Shown piece after piece: positions 61,101 through 64,000 of a DNA stretch of 64,000 nucleotides. Origin of the DNA: Onchidella celtica (taxonomy: Eukaryota; Mollusca; Gastropoda; Systellommatophora; Onchidiidae); NCBI GenBank assembly GCA_963931925.1, contig OZ007569.1, positions 22,217,662 through 22,281,661 of the forward strand. Direction: 5' to 3'. The notes below the pieces were generated by a model. The model saw only the letters and a list, made by a program, of their open reading frames with translations, made no database searches and was not told the DNA's origin. Numbering within the stretch: the stretch's first letter is position 1; each line of letters begins with the position of its first letter. The position numbers and the translations under genes are program-made.

Positions 61101-62810
61101 CTCACACCAGCTCCTGTGGTCATGTCATGCATCATGAATGTTGGCAAGGGTGAGTACTGTCTCTGCTTGTAATGTGACTGTCGCCTTGGAACTGCACGAC
61201 AGAGTCAGGATTCGTCTGTGATATGCTCTCAGTGGGTGAGTGGTTGATGGGCACTTCTGGTAGGGTTTCCTTCTGTCCTGTCGTTCTGTTATATTCTGGC
61301 TATTGTTCTGAAAGCTAGCCCAGGGTAAGATAACAAAAAAAAATTGTGAAAGGTTTAAAGTGACAATCTTTGTATTGACCCTATGATAAACGGAAACTCA
61401 AACTCAATTCAGTCTATCGTCTTGCTTTTTCCTAGCACAATGTGACGACACATGAGTGTCAACGTGCTTTCTCCAAACTCACACTCAGAGTTGCCAGTGG
61501 ACAGTTGTAGAAAATCTTTGTTTCATATCATGGACAGCTTTATTTGTCACAGTACCTCACCTTTATTCTACAGCTAGGGCACATGCTATTTTACATTATA
61601 GGCCATTACCAAACAGTGAACACGACTCAGTACGTTCTTTGTATGGCTTTGTAATTAGGCTATGGGCCCCTAACAACATTCTTATCCTACACGTCCAGTT
61701 GTCAGTATAAAGCGATTGATAAAAGCCTACCCCACTATCAGTTACGTAATTGTAAGTGCAGATACTCATGCAAAACAGGTCAACAATTAAACACAGATGC
61801 TGCATTTTAAACACTGTCTGGTATTGTCTTATTGACAGATTTTTCACCAACATTGTCCACCGAGAACGCCGGCGTCCCTTGCGATTTCGTCATAGCCACA
61901 GCTACGATATTGAGAAGATGGAGTATTTATGTCCCCTGTGTGAAGGTCTCAGCAATACAGTTATACCTATTGTTCCTCCTATGCCTACACTCATTAGTGA
62001 AGGGTGAGTCTATGTCTGTCTTCATGCCCCTCAGTTGTATTCCTAGGCCTGTCTGTACAACACATCATGACTAGTACATATAACTAAGGAAGTGATTTTG
62101 AAATGCACGGACAAATCGAAGAAACTAGCGAGTGGATCTGGCAAAATTGGGCTGAAAGTGAAATGTTTGTATCTCTTAAAGAATGAAAGTAAAATATTTC
62201 AGAGATGATTTCACATTAAATTTGTAACTGAATGCATAAAAATGGCAAATATGTCATATTATAAACAAGTCTCAATTTCTATGGAACACACACCCCCTCC
62301 CCCTTTTTTTTCAAGAACTTGGCGTTTCTCCATAAGCCTGATTTTGTCAGATCTTCTCACAAATTTTTATTTGAGCATGATCTGGTGAAAGCCCATTAGA
62401 AAAATTTGTTTCCACACCACAAGTTGCTTAGACCAAGTTATACTTTAATGACGTTCACATGTGAAGACAAAAATGTCCAGTTTGATTCTCATAATCATGC
62501 ATGGTCTTGTTTAGTGTTCTAGAATTCCTGAAAGTGACAGGAGAACGTCACCTTTGTCGTCAAGAGGCATTCCGAGATTCATTTTGAATGTTTTTGTCCC
62601 ATGTTTTATGGTCCACCAACAGCTGATAAAATGTCTTGCAATTTCTTTTTCCCCTCCCATTTCTTTTGTTTGACATTTTCATTTTTTTGGTCTGATGTGT
62701 TATCTGCAGAGACAAGAAATCTCCAGAGCTGCGTTTTGATGACTGGCTCGATGGAATTTTGAAGACTGTAGTCAACAGCATCAAACAGGCTGAGGATAAA
62801 GAATCCAAAG
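19106..62810 (+). CDS. UBR2: UBR1/UBR2-type N-recognin E3 ubiquitin ligase, exons 1-35, 3'-partial
   Basis: This spliced gene encodes a RING-type E3 of the N-degron (N-end rule) pathway. Such proteins bind substrates through destabilising N-terminal residues and, with a RAD6-type E2, ubiquitinate them for the proteasome. The exons below join in frame with GT-AG ends and give about 1,274 residues (counting one of the two alternative exons). Domains: UBR box 89-156 with all zinc-binding Cys/His and the acidic CDCGD motif that reads type-1 N-termini; ClpS-like domain about 165-280 for bulky hydrophobic N-termini; helical scaffold; basic coiled segment about 1004-1075; RING-type cysteines 1115-1221. 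The autoinhibitory C-terminal domain is off the right edge. Invertebrates often have one gene for vertebrate UBR1 and UBR2, so the symbol is approximate. Confidence 0.95.
19995..20263 (+). CDS. UBR2: UBR exon 2: N-terminus and start of UBR box
   Basis: The acceptor ACTAATCCATAG|A carries a branch-point-like ACTAAT. It is the only nearby AG that keeps phase 0 with exon 1 and avoids the stop at 19992. The exon carries [15 protein letters not shown] and the first zinc ligands [16 protein letters not shown]. The donor is CAG|GTAAGC; phase 2. Confidence 0.88.
21033..21111 (+). CDS. UBR2: UBR exon 3: UBR box core
   Basis: Encodes [15 protein letters not shown] and KNHRYR, the central zinc-binding cysteines and histidine of the UBR box. 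Acceptor TTTTGCAG|GG, donor CGG|GTAAGA; phase 0 out. The match to vertebrate UBR1/UBR2 is close to residue by residue. Confidence 0.96.
21165..21260 (+). repeat. Dispersed repeat H, copy 1 (UBR intron 3)
   Basis: GTGAAGCGAGGCAGATGACG...CATTAGATGTTTCGGCC matches the reverse complement of about 63835-63930 at a moderate level. Confidence 0.7.
21803..21905 (+). repeat. Dispersed repeat B, copy 1
   Basis: GGTGCTTCTGGTAGGGTCCC followed by TCCTGTCCTATTGATCTG and a CTTGCTTTTT block. Copies also lie near 35806, 45866 and 61237. Confidence 0.65.
22221..22325 (+). CDS. UBR2: UBR exon 4: end of UBR box
   Basis: Encodes [18 protein letters not shown] and the final CLLH zinc ligands (about residues 139-156). 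The aspartates of CDCGD contact the positively charged N-terminal residue of type-1 substrates in solved UBR boxes. Donor GAG|GTAATA; phase 0 on both sides. Confidence 0.97.
22449..22474. repeat. (CTT)n microsatellite
   Basis: Eight or more CTT units in UBR intron 4. Confidence 0.9.
22747..22921. mobile_element. hAT-like MITE (degenerate)
   Basis: The terminal inverted repeats AGTGTTTTTCAACC and TTGAGAAACACTG are the classic hAT-type 'CAGTG(T/G)TTCTCAA' ends. The interior has no coding capacity. I could not see a clear 8-bp duplication. Confidence 0.6.
23096..23296 (+). CDS. UBR2: UBR exon 5: linker and start of ClpS-like domain
   Basis: The 67 codons end in [15 protein letters not shown], the ClpS/UBR2-type signature that starts the type-2 N-degron pocket. 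Acceptor TTGTGCAG|AAT, donor CAG|GTAGGA; phase 0. Confidence 0.96.
23300..24150 (+). repeat. Dispersed repeat F, copy 1, split by a MITE
   Basis: The two flanks (23300-23421 and 23996-24150) together match 50800-51060: CCCCTTAGAATAACAAGG, GATTGAAGTTTCATGT, ACTTTGACACACAGTGGAGA and GTTCAGCCAAAAAGTGG all have counterparts there. Confidence 0.82.
23422..23995. mobile_element. Tigger/pogo-like MITE (574 bp)
   Basis: The ends are inverted repeats (CAGTAGTCTCCGTCTAAGAA at left; TTCTTAGGCAAAGACTACTG at right), flanked by TA on both sides (23420-23421 and 23996-23997). The interior repeats CGCCT(T/A)AGAACCCG about five times. The surrounding intron sequence resembles 50800-51060, which lacks this insert. 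Confidence 0.88.
24475..24494. repeat. Poly-G run
   Basis: G-rich run in UBR intron 5. Confidence 0.8.
24862..24939 (+). CDS. UBR2: UBR exon 6: ClpS-like domain
   Basis: Encodes [20 protein letters not shown] and TVVDRE, the helix after the ClpS-like NDE motif. Phase 0 on both sides. Confidence 0.95.
25125..25311. mobile_element. Short TIR element, family I, copy 1
   Basis: It starts AGCTATGTTTTCAGGAGTACGG and ends ACACATGAAAACCCAGCT, an inverted repeat of about 20 bases. A related copy with the same ends is at 59457-59646. Confidence 0.7.
25539..25601 (+). CDS. UBR2: UBR exon 7: ClpS-like domain
   Basis: Encodes [20 protein letters not shown], which completes the ClpS-like fold as in vertebrate UBR1/UBR2 ('GR..V..G'). 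Donor GAA|GTAAGT; phase 0. Confidence 0.93.
25640..26680. other. UBR intron 7, unannotated part
   Basis: About 1 kb with no recognised element. GATACTG(T/A)GTATC-like words occur twice (26240 and 26450), which may be an older repeat I cannot define. Confidence 0.3.
26690..26860 (+). repeat. Dispersed repeat E, copy 1
   Basis: AAATCGGAACTGTGAAACAG, CTACATACTAAAAG and GAGATAGAACAA are shared in the same order with 38915-39080. Confidence 0.78.
27634..27787 (+). CDS. UBR2: UBR exon 8: start of helical scaffold
   Basis: Contains [20 protein letters not shown], matching the conserved 'FALxxxSWL' region after the ClpS-like domain. The open frame runs past the real donor (GCCA|GTAAGT); phase 1 is required by exon 9. 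Confidence 0.93.
27893..28110 (+). repeat. Dispersed repeat D, copy 1
   Basis: Shares AACTAGGCCAGTTGT-like, TTTTTTGCTTCTCCTGAAAA and GTAGCC blocks in order with 49412-49635. Confidence 0.78.
28298..28411 (+). CDS. UBR2: UBR exon 9
   Basis: Encodes [13 protein letters not shown] and [13 protein letters not shown]; the latter matches the 'xxSDSKLWKGAR' segment of UBR2. Acceptor TTACACAG|GT, donor AAAG|GTAGGA; phase 1 out. Confidence 0.94.
28540..28760. other. GC-rich patch in UBR intron 9
   Basis: This segment is clearly richer in GC and CpG than surrounding intron (e.g. GCCCCGTGCGGGGATAGCC). Its open frame has no recognisable domain. It may be an older insertion of unknown type. Confidence 0.35.
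28945..29793 (+). CDS. LINE ORF2 C-terminal part (5'-truncated)
   Basis: The frame is open from the truncation point to TGA at 29791-29793. It adds an upstream block absent from copy 1 ([29 protein letters not shown], typical of the LINE RT thumb region), then the LLYGAETWT and RWAGHVVRM motifs and a terminal [10 protein letters not shown]...HMRSH zinc finger. The open frame actually reaches back to 28831, but those first codons are host intron, not LINE. No catalytic RT core, so not autonomous. Confidence 0.88.
   Translation, partial: QSTKKTEVLHQPTPDDKYPVTPNIKVHDSLLKVSENFTYLGSTLSSAARVDTEILSRISKASSAFGRLRKRVWDVAGIRTDTKLKVYNAVVLPTLLYGAETWTVYQSHARKLNHFHLACLRKILRIKWQDKIPDTEVLNRAKELSIFCHLKKIQLRWAGHVVRMPDSRLPKQIFFSELSNGTRNVGAPKRRYKDTLKQSLKAFAIDVSEWEKLSLDRANWRAALTRGSKAWEADRVQQAIKKRERRKKRPSGTEPTEHSCHLCGRFCRAKIGLISHMRSHKS
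28945..29937 (+). mobile_element. LINE copy 2, 5'-truncated, in UBR intron 9
   Basis: It is flanked by a direct repeat TATGTCAGGCCATTCA (28929-28944 and 29938-29953), a typical target-site duplication of target-primed reverse transcription. It has the same ORF end, 3' UTR and ATT tail as copy 1. Inserted in the same orientation as the UBR gene. Confidence 0.94.
31179..31215 (+). CDS. UBR2: UBR exon 10 (37-nt small exon)
   Basis: [13 protein letters not shown] fills exactly the gap between LWK (exon 9) and the next exon, aligning with 'ARSVYHQLFMSS' of vertebrate UBR2. Acceptor TATTTCAG|TT, donor TCCTG|GTGAGT. It is too short for frame-based detection. The intron before it carries the LINE insertion at 28945. 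Confidence 0.9.
31739..31880 (+). repeat. Dispersed repeat C, copy 1
   Basis: GAGTGGATCTGGCGAAATCA plus AGCTTAAGGTAAAATTTTTA. Copies near 45475 and 62131 share the block in the same strand. Confidence 0.65.
32369..32420 (+). CDS. UBR2: UBR exon 11 (52 nt)
   Basis: [17 protein letters not shown] aligns with the 'LxMDLKYKKLFAVRFAK' segment of UBR2. Acceptor TTCTTGCAG|T, donor AAG|GTAAGA; phase 0 out, just before the alternative exon pair. Confidence 0.93.
32517..32668. mobile_element. hAT-like MITE with 8-bp duplication
   Basis: The ends CAGTGGCATGCAGA and TCTGCACACCACTG are inverted repeats. The flanking octamers AGCAGGTC (left) and AGTAGGTG (right) match at 6 of 8, as expected for an ageing hAT target duplication. 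It starts about 96 bases after exon 11. Confidence 0.8.
32700..34600. other. UBR intron 11, unannotated part
   Basis: About 1.9 kb of AT-rich intron with homopolymer runs (33039-33052, 33428-33440). No exon, RNA gene or defined repeat was recognised. Confidence 0.35.
34675..34773 (+). CDS. UBR2: UBR exon 12a (alternative, 99 nt)
   Basis: The 33 codons begin [17 protein letters not shown] and end [12 protein letters not shown]. This is homologous to the scaffold segment with the conserved DDH and 'LSVQxFTxPTL' motifs. Acceptor CTCCTCAG|T, donor TTG|GTAGGT, phase 0 on both sides. Exon 12b at 37888 has the same length, phase and motifs, so the two are probably used one at a time. Confidence 0.93.
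35806..35945 (+). repeat. Dispersed repeat B, copy 2
   Basis: GGTGGGCACCTCTGGCAAGG, TCTGTTAAATTCTGTCTAGC, CTTGCTTCATCCAGGCACAA. Located in the intron separating exons 12a and 12b. Confidence 0.75.
37169..37330. mobile_element. hAT-like MITE
   Basis: The ends CAGTGGTTCTTAACTCTT and AAAAGGTTAAGAACCACTG are inverted repeats. The interior contains the 'AATCAGGCCGCAGTCCCTTAACAAC' type block also seen near 57940 and 61650. The flanking octamers match only 4 of 8. Confidence 0.82.
37348..37728. mobile_element. TA-flanked TIR element (381 bp)
   Basis: The ends start CAGGG(T/C) and share GAAATAGACAGTTTCAAAA as inverted repeats of about 36 bases, with TA on both sides (37346-37347, 37729-37730). A small frame inside (37440-37658) includes [20 protein letters not shown], reminiscent of a helix-turn-helix found at transposase N-termini. 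It begins 16 bases after the hAT-like MITE. Confidence 0.85.
37888..37986 (+). CDS. UBR2: UBR exon 12b (alternative, 99 nt)
   Basis: The 33 codons begin [17 protein letters not shown] and end [12 protein letters not shown]. It shares 12 of 33 residues with exon 12a, including DDH, SxQ and P-L, with no gaps. Acceptor TTATCTTGTAG|T, donor TTG|GTATGT, phase 0 on both sides. No stop or damaged splice site is seen, so it is not an obvious relic. Confidence 0.9.
38195..38275 (+). repeat. Dispersed repeat G, copy 1
   Basis: TTTTACATTCGGTTGGGGGA...GTGTAAAATGTGGTT matches 56945-57015, with TTTTACA/TGTAAAA inverted ends in both. Confidence 0.75.
38915..39080 (+). repeat. Dispersed repeat E, copy 2
   Basis: Same ordered blocks as 26690-26860. 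Confidence 0.78.
40125..40775 (+). pseudogene. CR1/L2-like LINE ORF2 C-terminus, degraded
   Basis: Translation with frame breaks gives [45 protein letters not shown] and an ending near 'LKTIKL', the standard order of the L2/CR1 RT tail ('HDHVTPxLxxLHWLPV...APxYL'). In-frame stops are present. The 3' end GCGCTATAGAAATTCTATTT followed by (ATT)n is characteristic of this LINE group. Lies in intron 12. Confidence 0.85.
41104..41185 (+). CDS. UBR2: UBR exon 13
   Basis: Encodes [19 protein letters not shown], matching 'ARMLITEENLMSIIIKTFM' of UBR2. A long C-rich tract (about 41025-41098) serves as polypyrimidine tract. Donor AATC|GTAAGT; phase 1. Confidence 0.96.
41425..41503 (+). CDS. UBR2: UBR exon 14
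   Basis: Encodes [20 protein letters not shown] and VLHDLK, matching the 'RFQF....AFKFRRVQSLILDLKY' block. Acceptor CCTCCCTAG|AA, donor CAA|GTAAGT; phase 2. Confidence 0.95.
41819..41866. repeat. (TC)n-(AC)n compound microsatellite
   Basis: Pyrimidine and CA dinucleotide runs in intron 14. Confidence 0.92.
42030..42138 (+). CDS. UBR2: UBR exon 15
   Basis: Encodes [17 protein letters not shown] and [16 protein letters not shown], the helical scaffold following the conserved KY(A/V)L motif. Acceptor GCGACAG|A, donor CAG|GTCAGC; phase 0. Confidence 0.96.
42538..42666 (+). CDS. UBR2: UBR exon 16
   Basis: Encodes [19 protein letters not shown] and [12 protein letters not shown], matching the conserved 'QGMDxxxRQxGQHxExxPEWE' block of UBR1/UBR2. 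Donor GAT|GTGAGT; phase 0. Confidence 0.97.
43452..43643. mobile_element. hAT-like MITE (degenerate)
   Basis: Left end CAGTGTTTCTCAAAGTGGGG, right end GGTTGAGAAACTTTG. Located in intron 16, about 60 bases before exon 17. Confidence 0.6.
43701..43785 (+). CDS. UBR2: UBR exon 17
   Basis: Encodes [18 protein letters not shown], matching 'xxLIEAYKKCLAVLMQC'. Acceptor CTGACAG|A, donor ACTG|GTAAGA; phase 1. Confidence 0.94.
44741..44827 (+). CDS. UBR2: UBR exon 18
   Basis: Ends in [15 protein letters not shown], matching 'EKVSIHLPVSRLLAGLH'. Acceptor TTTCCAG|TT, donor GCAG|GTATGT; phase 1. Confidence 0.96.
45471..45560 (+). repeat. Dispersed repeat C, copy 2
   Basis: GAGTGGATCCGATGAAATCG and GGCTTAGGGTGAAA; related to 31739 and 62129. 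Confidence 0.62.
45866..46010 (+). repeat. Dispersed repeat B, copy 3
   Basis: GGTGGGTGCTTTTAGAAGGG, TGTTAAATTCTGCCTATCG, CAGGACAATGTGACCCCAAT. Located in intron 18. Confidence 0.75.
46124..46185 (+). CDS. UBR2: UBR exon 19
   Basis: Encodes [20 protein letters not shown], continuing the LAGLHV motif. Acceptor TCCTCTAG|CT, donor TCG|GTAAGT; phase 0. Confidence 0.93.
46921..47073 (+). CDS. UBR2: UBR exon 20
   Basis: Encodes [20 protein letters not shown] and [14 protein letters not shown]; the MWRRNG motif is nearly invariant in UBR1/UBR2. Acceptor TTGCATTTAG|A, donor CAG|GTTTGC; phase 0. Confidence 0.97.
47489..47554 (+). CDS. UBR2: UBR exon 21
   Basis: Encodes [20 protein letters not shown], matching 'QxxYYxxVKCRxEMxDKDxxMLQ'. 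Acceptor TTTTGCAG|G, donor CAG|GTCAGT; phase 0. Confidence 0.97.
48024..48100 (+). CDS. UBR2: UBR exon 22
   Basis: Encodes [20 protein letters not shown], scaffold helix. Acceptor ATTTGCAG|A, donor CCAG|GTCAGT; phase 2. Confidence 0.94.
48342..48517 (-). mobile_element. RTE/BovB-type LINE 3' fragment flanked by 24-bp direct repeats
   Basis: On the minus strand it matches the fragment at 51300-51540, here with a frame shift. A 24-base sequence GGGAGCTTGAGATTCAC(T/C)GA... occurs at 48318-48341 and 48518-48541 with one mismatch. This looks like a target-site duplication around a 176-bp 5'-truncated insertion. Confidence 0.8.
49263..49360 (+). CDS. UBR2: UBR exon 23
   Basis: Encodes [20 protein letters not shown], matching 'QNNTLIEEMLYLIIMLVGER'. 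Acceptor TTTTCTCGCAG|G, donor ATGG|GTAATG; phase 1. Confidence 0.95.
49412..49635 (+). repeat. Dispersed repeat D, copy 2
   Basis: Same ordered blocks as 27893-28110; begins shortly after exon 23. Confidence 0.78.
49696..50060 (+). repeat. Two-unit tandem duplication (about 170-195 bp each)
   Basis: AAAGGATTAG(T/C)TCTATAC begins each unit (49696 and about 49866) and CACATTAACCAAGGACTGTT recurs in both, followed by a GAGGCACC-type block and TTTTCAAA. The units are diverged, so the duplication is old. Confidence 0.85.
50214..50534. mobile_element. hAT-like MITE
   Basis: The ends AGTGGTTCTCAACATGG and GGTTGAGAACCACT are inverted repeats. About 115 bases before exon 24. Confidence 0.78.
50649..50773 (+). 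CDS. UBR2: UBR exon 24
   Basis: Encodes [20 protein letters not shown] and [17 protein letters not shown], the conserved 'VGERxxPGVG...REIIHxLxxxPMxHS' block. Donor GAT|GTGAGT; phase 0. Confidence 0.97.
50800..51060 (+). repeat. Dispersed repeat F, copy 2 (no MITE)
   Basis: Continuous version of the repeat that is split by the MITE at 23422-23995. The insertion point corresponds to TAGTAATACTTACA at about 50914-50927. Confidence 0.82.
51300..51540 (-). pseudogene. RTE/BovB-type LINE ORF2 C-terminal fragment
   Basis: The minus-strand frame (51305-51535) reads [40 protein letters not shown] and [16 protein letters not shown]. This is the well-known LINE tail 'RWAGHxAR..DNRWTKR...GRxxxRWxDD...GTTW...D...W'. 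Only about 75 residues remain. Confidence 0.85.
51830..53720. repeat. Possible large element bounded by inverted copies of a short repeat
   Basis: AAAAAGTTGTATGTAGCAAA and the following GCCCCGC(A/G)TAAGAAATA at about 51907-51942 occur inverted at about 53656-53695. Looser copies of the same block are near 42330 and 44295, so it is a dispersed repeat and the pair need not be the ends of one element. The 1.7 kb between them shows no coding signal. Confidence 0.5.
54016..54068 (+). CDS. UBR2: UBR exon 25 (53 nt)
   Basis: Encodes [18 protein letters not shown], matching 'ENxETGxExVIxxVAxFKKPG'. Acceptor TTTTCACAG|A, donor TCAA|GTAAGT; phase 2. A long-TIR MITE starts 22 bases downstream. Confidence 0.95.
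54091..54335. mobile_element. Long-TIR MITE (245 bp)
   Basis: The first and last about 38 bases are inverted copies: TATAGAGCAAAATTGTTGTA then TCTCCAGGTTTATGAAT, against the reverse at 54298-54335. It starts 22 bases after the donor of exon 25. Confidence 0.9.
54743..54848 (+). CDS. UBR2: UBR exon 26
   Basis: Encodes [20 protein letters not shown] and KAEQAK, matching 'MYELKPECxKEFNLYFYHFSRAEQSK'. Acceptor TTTTTCAG|G, donor AAA|GTAAGT; phase 0. Confidence 0.96.
54985..55232 (+). repeat. Degenerate minisatellite
   Basis: Units of about 35-40 bases with core GTAACA(C)AGTGATACAAATG and GTTTGCTTGTGTAG are repeated about six times. The last two units are the most similar. Confidence 0.85.
55324..55372 (+). 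CDS. UBR2: UBR exon 27 (49 nt)
   Basis: Encodes [16 protein letters not shown], the charged linker ('KAEEAQRKLKRQNREDT'). Acceptor TTCTCCAG|T, donor TTAG|GTACAG; phase 1. Confidence 0.93.
55883..56037 (+). CDS. UBR2: UBR exon 28
   Basis: Encodes [20 protein letters not shown] and [14 protein letters not shown], matching 'ALPPPVLPPFCPLFASLVNILQSDVM'. Donor AGG|GTGAGT; phase 0. Confidence 0.97.
56423..56534 (+). CDS. UBR2: UBR exon 29
   Basis: Encodes [19 protein letters not shown] and FQFLSKAM, matching 'VLHLIGMALQEEKQ...FTFTQKI'. Acceptor TTCCTCCAG|G, donor AAAG|GTGAGC; phase 1. Confidence 0.96.
56945..57015 (+). repeat. Dispersed repeat G, copy 2
   Basis: Matches 38195-38275 (CGGTTGGGGGATGTTATGAT, TCTGTCAGACC, GTGTAAAATATGG). 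Confidence 0.75.
57507..57598 (+). CDS. UBR2: UBR exon 30
   Basis: Encodes [20 protein letters not shown] and LLAWVLR, matching 'SILAMLETLQNAP...DMIRWILK'. Acceptor CTGTGCAG|AT, donor AGG|GTCAGT; phase 0. Confidence 0.94.
58016..58487 (+). mobile_element. tRNA-derived SINE, copy C (full length)
   Basis: Sense copy in intron 30: head with GTGGTCTAGAGG (A box) and GGGTTCAAAACC (B box), body with GATCCTATTGGGGGGAATAG, a C-run/CA segment (58338-58364) and tail (AAATAC)n at 58468-58487. Matches copy A over its whole length. Confidence 0.88.
59148..59363 (+). CDS. UBR2: UBR exon 31: basic/coiled segment
   Basis: The 72 codons include [20 protein letters not shown], matching 'RREKIMAQMSEMQRHFIDENKELF'. 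The composition is strongly Lys/Arg/Glu-rich, as in the helical linker before the RING. Acceptor TCTGATCAG|A, donor GAT|GTAAGT; phase 0. Confidence 0.97.
59457..59646. mobile_element. Short TIR element, family I, copy 2
   Basis: AGCTGTGTTTTCACGTGCAC at left and GTACACATGAAAATACAGCT at right are inverted repeats. Related to 25125-25311. About 95 bases after exon 31. Confidence 0.78.
59660..60260. other. UBR intron 31, remainder
   Basis: No exon or defined element. A short local repeat (GTCATGAAATA.GTGGGAAAAG.) occurs near 60112 and 60163. Confidence 0.4.
60264..60454 (+). CDS. UBR2: UBR exon 32: first RING zinc ligands
   Basis: Encodes [12 protein letters not shown] and [11 protein letters not shown], with CILC (about residues 1115-1118) the first zinc pair of the RING-type domain. 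The donor is CAACA|GTGAGT rather than the overlapping CAG, because exon 33 supplies the G that completes the Gln codon. Phase 2. Confidence 0.96.
60728..61008 (+). repeat. Minisatellite ending in the exon 33 splice acceptor
   Basis: About seven units of 35-45 bases, each roughly GACAATTTTATTCT...TTTGTCTCTGTTTTGTCTAATCAG. Four or five units end in a pyrimidine-rich stretch plus AG (near 60768, 60808, 60891, 60968 and 61008). The last AG is the acceptor of the RING exon. Confidence 0.92.
61009..61149 (+). CDS. UBR2: UBR exon 33: RING core
   Basis: Encodes [32 protein letters not shown] and VMHHECWQ, with the central Cys/His ligands (C1175, H1177, H1180, C1183 region). The acceptor GTCTAATCAG|G is the last repeat unit of a minisatellite (60728-61008). 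Donor AAGG|GTGAGT; phase 2. Confidence 0.96.
61237..61495 (+). repeat. Dispersed repeat B, copy 4 (interrupted)
   Basis: GGGCACTTCTGGTAGGGTTT at the start and AGTCTATCGTCTTGCTTTTT, AGCACAATGTGACGAC at the end match the other copies. About 90 bases of unrelated sequence lie between (61310-61400). Confidence 0.7.
61839..62003 (+). CDS. UBR2: UBR exon 34: last RING ligands
   Basis: Encodes [15 protein letters not shown] and [22 protein letters not shown] (about 1218-1221) is the last zinc pair, followed by the conserved SNTVIP motif. Acceptor ATTGACAG|A, donor AGG|GTGAGT; phase 2. Confidence 0.97.
62129..62230 (+). repeat. Dispersed repeat C, copy 3
   Basis: GCGAGTGGATCTGGCAAAAT and GGGCTGAAAGTGAAATG; related to 31739 and 45471. 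Confidence 0.62.
62710..62810 (+). CDS. UBR2: UBR exon 35 (last in window)
   Basis: Encodes [20 protein letters not shown], matching 'WIRTISQQIKALQ...'. Acceptor TATCTGCAG|A, donor AAAG|GTAAGA; phase 1, so coding continues past the window. I found no further exon in 62811-64000. Confidence 0.9.
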
Positions 62811-63834
62811 GTAAGAACGTGACAAATAAACTGTTTTGTCAGTCCAAGGGTAAGGTGAGAATGTGACAGAAACTGGTCTGTTCATCGAAAGGTGTGAATG
62901 TGAAAGACAAATAGTTCTGACAACACATATAAAATCTGTCAAGCTGGGACTAAGTGCTGCTGCAGTGGTGAGAAAACATGGGGCATTTTGATTCGTGACC
63001 AGTCCGTAGCTTATTATTTCCAAGGCCAGACCGATAGTGTTGGTCTTTAAAAGCCAAGGTCAGCTAGGTTATGCAGGCGTGGTGACCAAGCAAAGAGAAT
63101 TAATTCTAATTAGATCTATATGATTTTTAAAAATTTGTTTTGGTGCTTAAATATAAATATATTTCAATGAAAATTAGCACCATGCCATAGCGAAATGGGC
63201 AAGATTTAAGGAAATGTTTAGCATGTTACATCAGGAATAACATATTGTCTCACTTAATAGCGTTTCTATTAACACTGCCTTCAGCCTGACTTGTGCGTTC
63301 ATTTTCGTTCTATAGAAAAGAAAGCATTTATTCATTTCTGATTTTTTGCGATGAAAATTGGAAACAGTCTATTATTTTACTGTACTTCTGTCCAAGGGAG
63401 TTTTTAGATTGAGGCGTAGGGACCCCCGCAAATTTTCTTGTTTTAATTTTTTTTCCCGGAGATGGAAGTATATGGGCCAATATATATATGTGTGTTATTT
63501 ATGGCAGAGACACGTTACGTCAAAACATTGGGAAGTATTTATGGTGTTGCTGTCCCATCCCTTCTTGTGTAACAAACAGACCACAGCTAAGAGTGTTTGT
63601 AACATTCACATTGTCACTTATCTAGGGTGTGATTAATTTTAATTAACAGCCTGGCCTCAGTGTTCTTCTTATACTAAAGAAATACTGATGAGAGCCTGGA
63701 AGCTGTGATCAACACAGTCTTCTGTAGATGGTAATATGAGGAGTTGGGAAATCAACATGTACTAAATAGTGATTTGACCAGTTAGCACTATGTCGTCATT
63801 GGTGGAGACTTTCATTAGATGTTTCACTCCTATT
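62811..63834. other. UBR intron 35 (part)
   Basis: No exon recognised after exon 35. A local duplication of GGTAAG..CGTGACA-type words follows the donor (62811-62900). Otherwise featureless AT-rich intron. Confidence 0.4.
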
Positions 63835-63930
63835 TTTTTTTGTTTTGAGGAAGTCAAAGGCCAAAACATCTAGTGAAAGAATCCATTCTTCCTCTGAAGA
63901 TCGTCATCTGTCACGCTCCACCTGAGGAGT
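63835..63930 (-). repeat. Dispersed repeat H, copy 2
   Basis: Reverse complement of the block at 21165-21260 (TCTAGTGAAAGAATCCATTC, CTCTGAAGATCGTCATCTGT). Confidence 0.7.
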
Positions 63931-64000
63931 TCCTTGTGGCTCATCACTGCTCTACAATAATGGCATATGTCAGATGGATTGCTATTAGATGATGTTATAG

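Overview
This is a stretch of animal nuclear DNA: intron-rich, AT-rich and full of transposable elements. Its one large host gene is the 5' three-quarters of an N-recognin E3 ubiquitin ligase of the UBR1/UBR2 type, on the + strand. The repeat mix (a Gypsy element, LINEs of several clades, tRNA-derived SINEs, hAT-like and TA-flanked MITEs, TCTAGA-rich palindromes, GACA microsatellites) fits an invertebrate. A mollusc or other lophotrochozoan is my guess, but the sequence alone does not prove it.

Layout. 1-832: 3' end of a LINE whose near-identical sister lies at 28945-29937. 1323-1492: a plausible terminal exon of an unidentified + strand gene, with AATAAA at 1661. 1790-4560: TCTAGA-rich DNA and two antisense tRNA-derived SINEs. 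4748-15364: a complete, very young Ty3/Gypsy retrotransposon with unusually long 2.56 kb LTRs, a tRNA-Leu primer-binding site, gag, pol in the -1 frame, and a polypurine tract. 15450-17600: microsatellites, then a 0.4 kb hairpin-forming palindrome and a second TCTAGA-flanked inverted repeat. 18490-18890: CR1/L2-like LINE 3' end.

19106-62810: the UBR gene. I place 35 constitutive exons, with consistent splice phases and GT-AG ends throughout, plus one duplicated alternative exon. Together they encode about 1,274 residues: UBR box (about residues 89-156), ClpS-like N-degron domain (about 165-280), helical scaffold, a basic coiled segment and the RING-type zinc domain (about 1115-1221). The C-terminal part, roughly 480 residues by comparison with vertebrate homologues, lies beyond the window.

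The most interesting points in the gene are two. First, a pair of homologous 99-nt, phase-0 exons at 34675 and 37888 both encode the same 33-residue segment and look mutually exclusive. Second, a tandem minisatellite (60728-61008) repeats a splice-acceptor-like sequence, and its last unit is the real acceptor of the RING exon. Introns hold many short elements: TIR MITEs with TA or 8-bp duplications, one 5'-truncated LINE with a clear target-site duplication, LINE relics, and several families of short dispersed repeats found two to four times each within this one gene.
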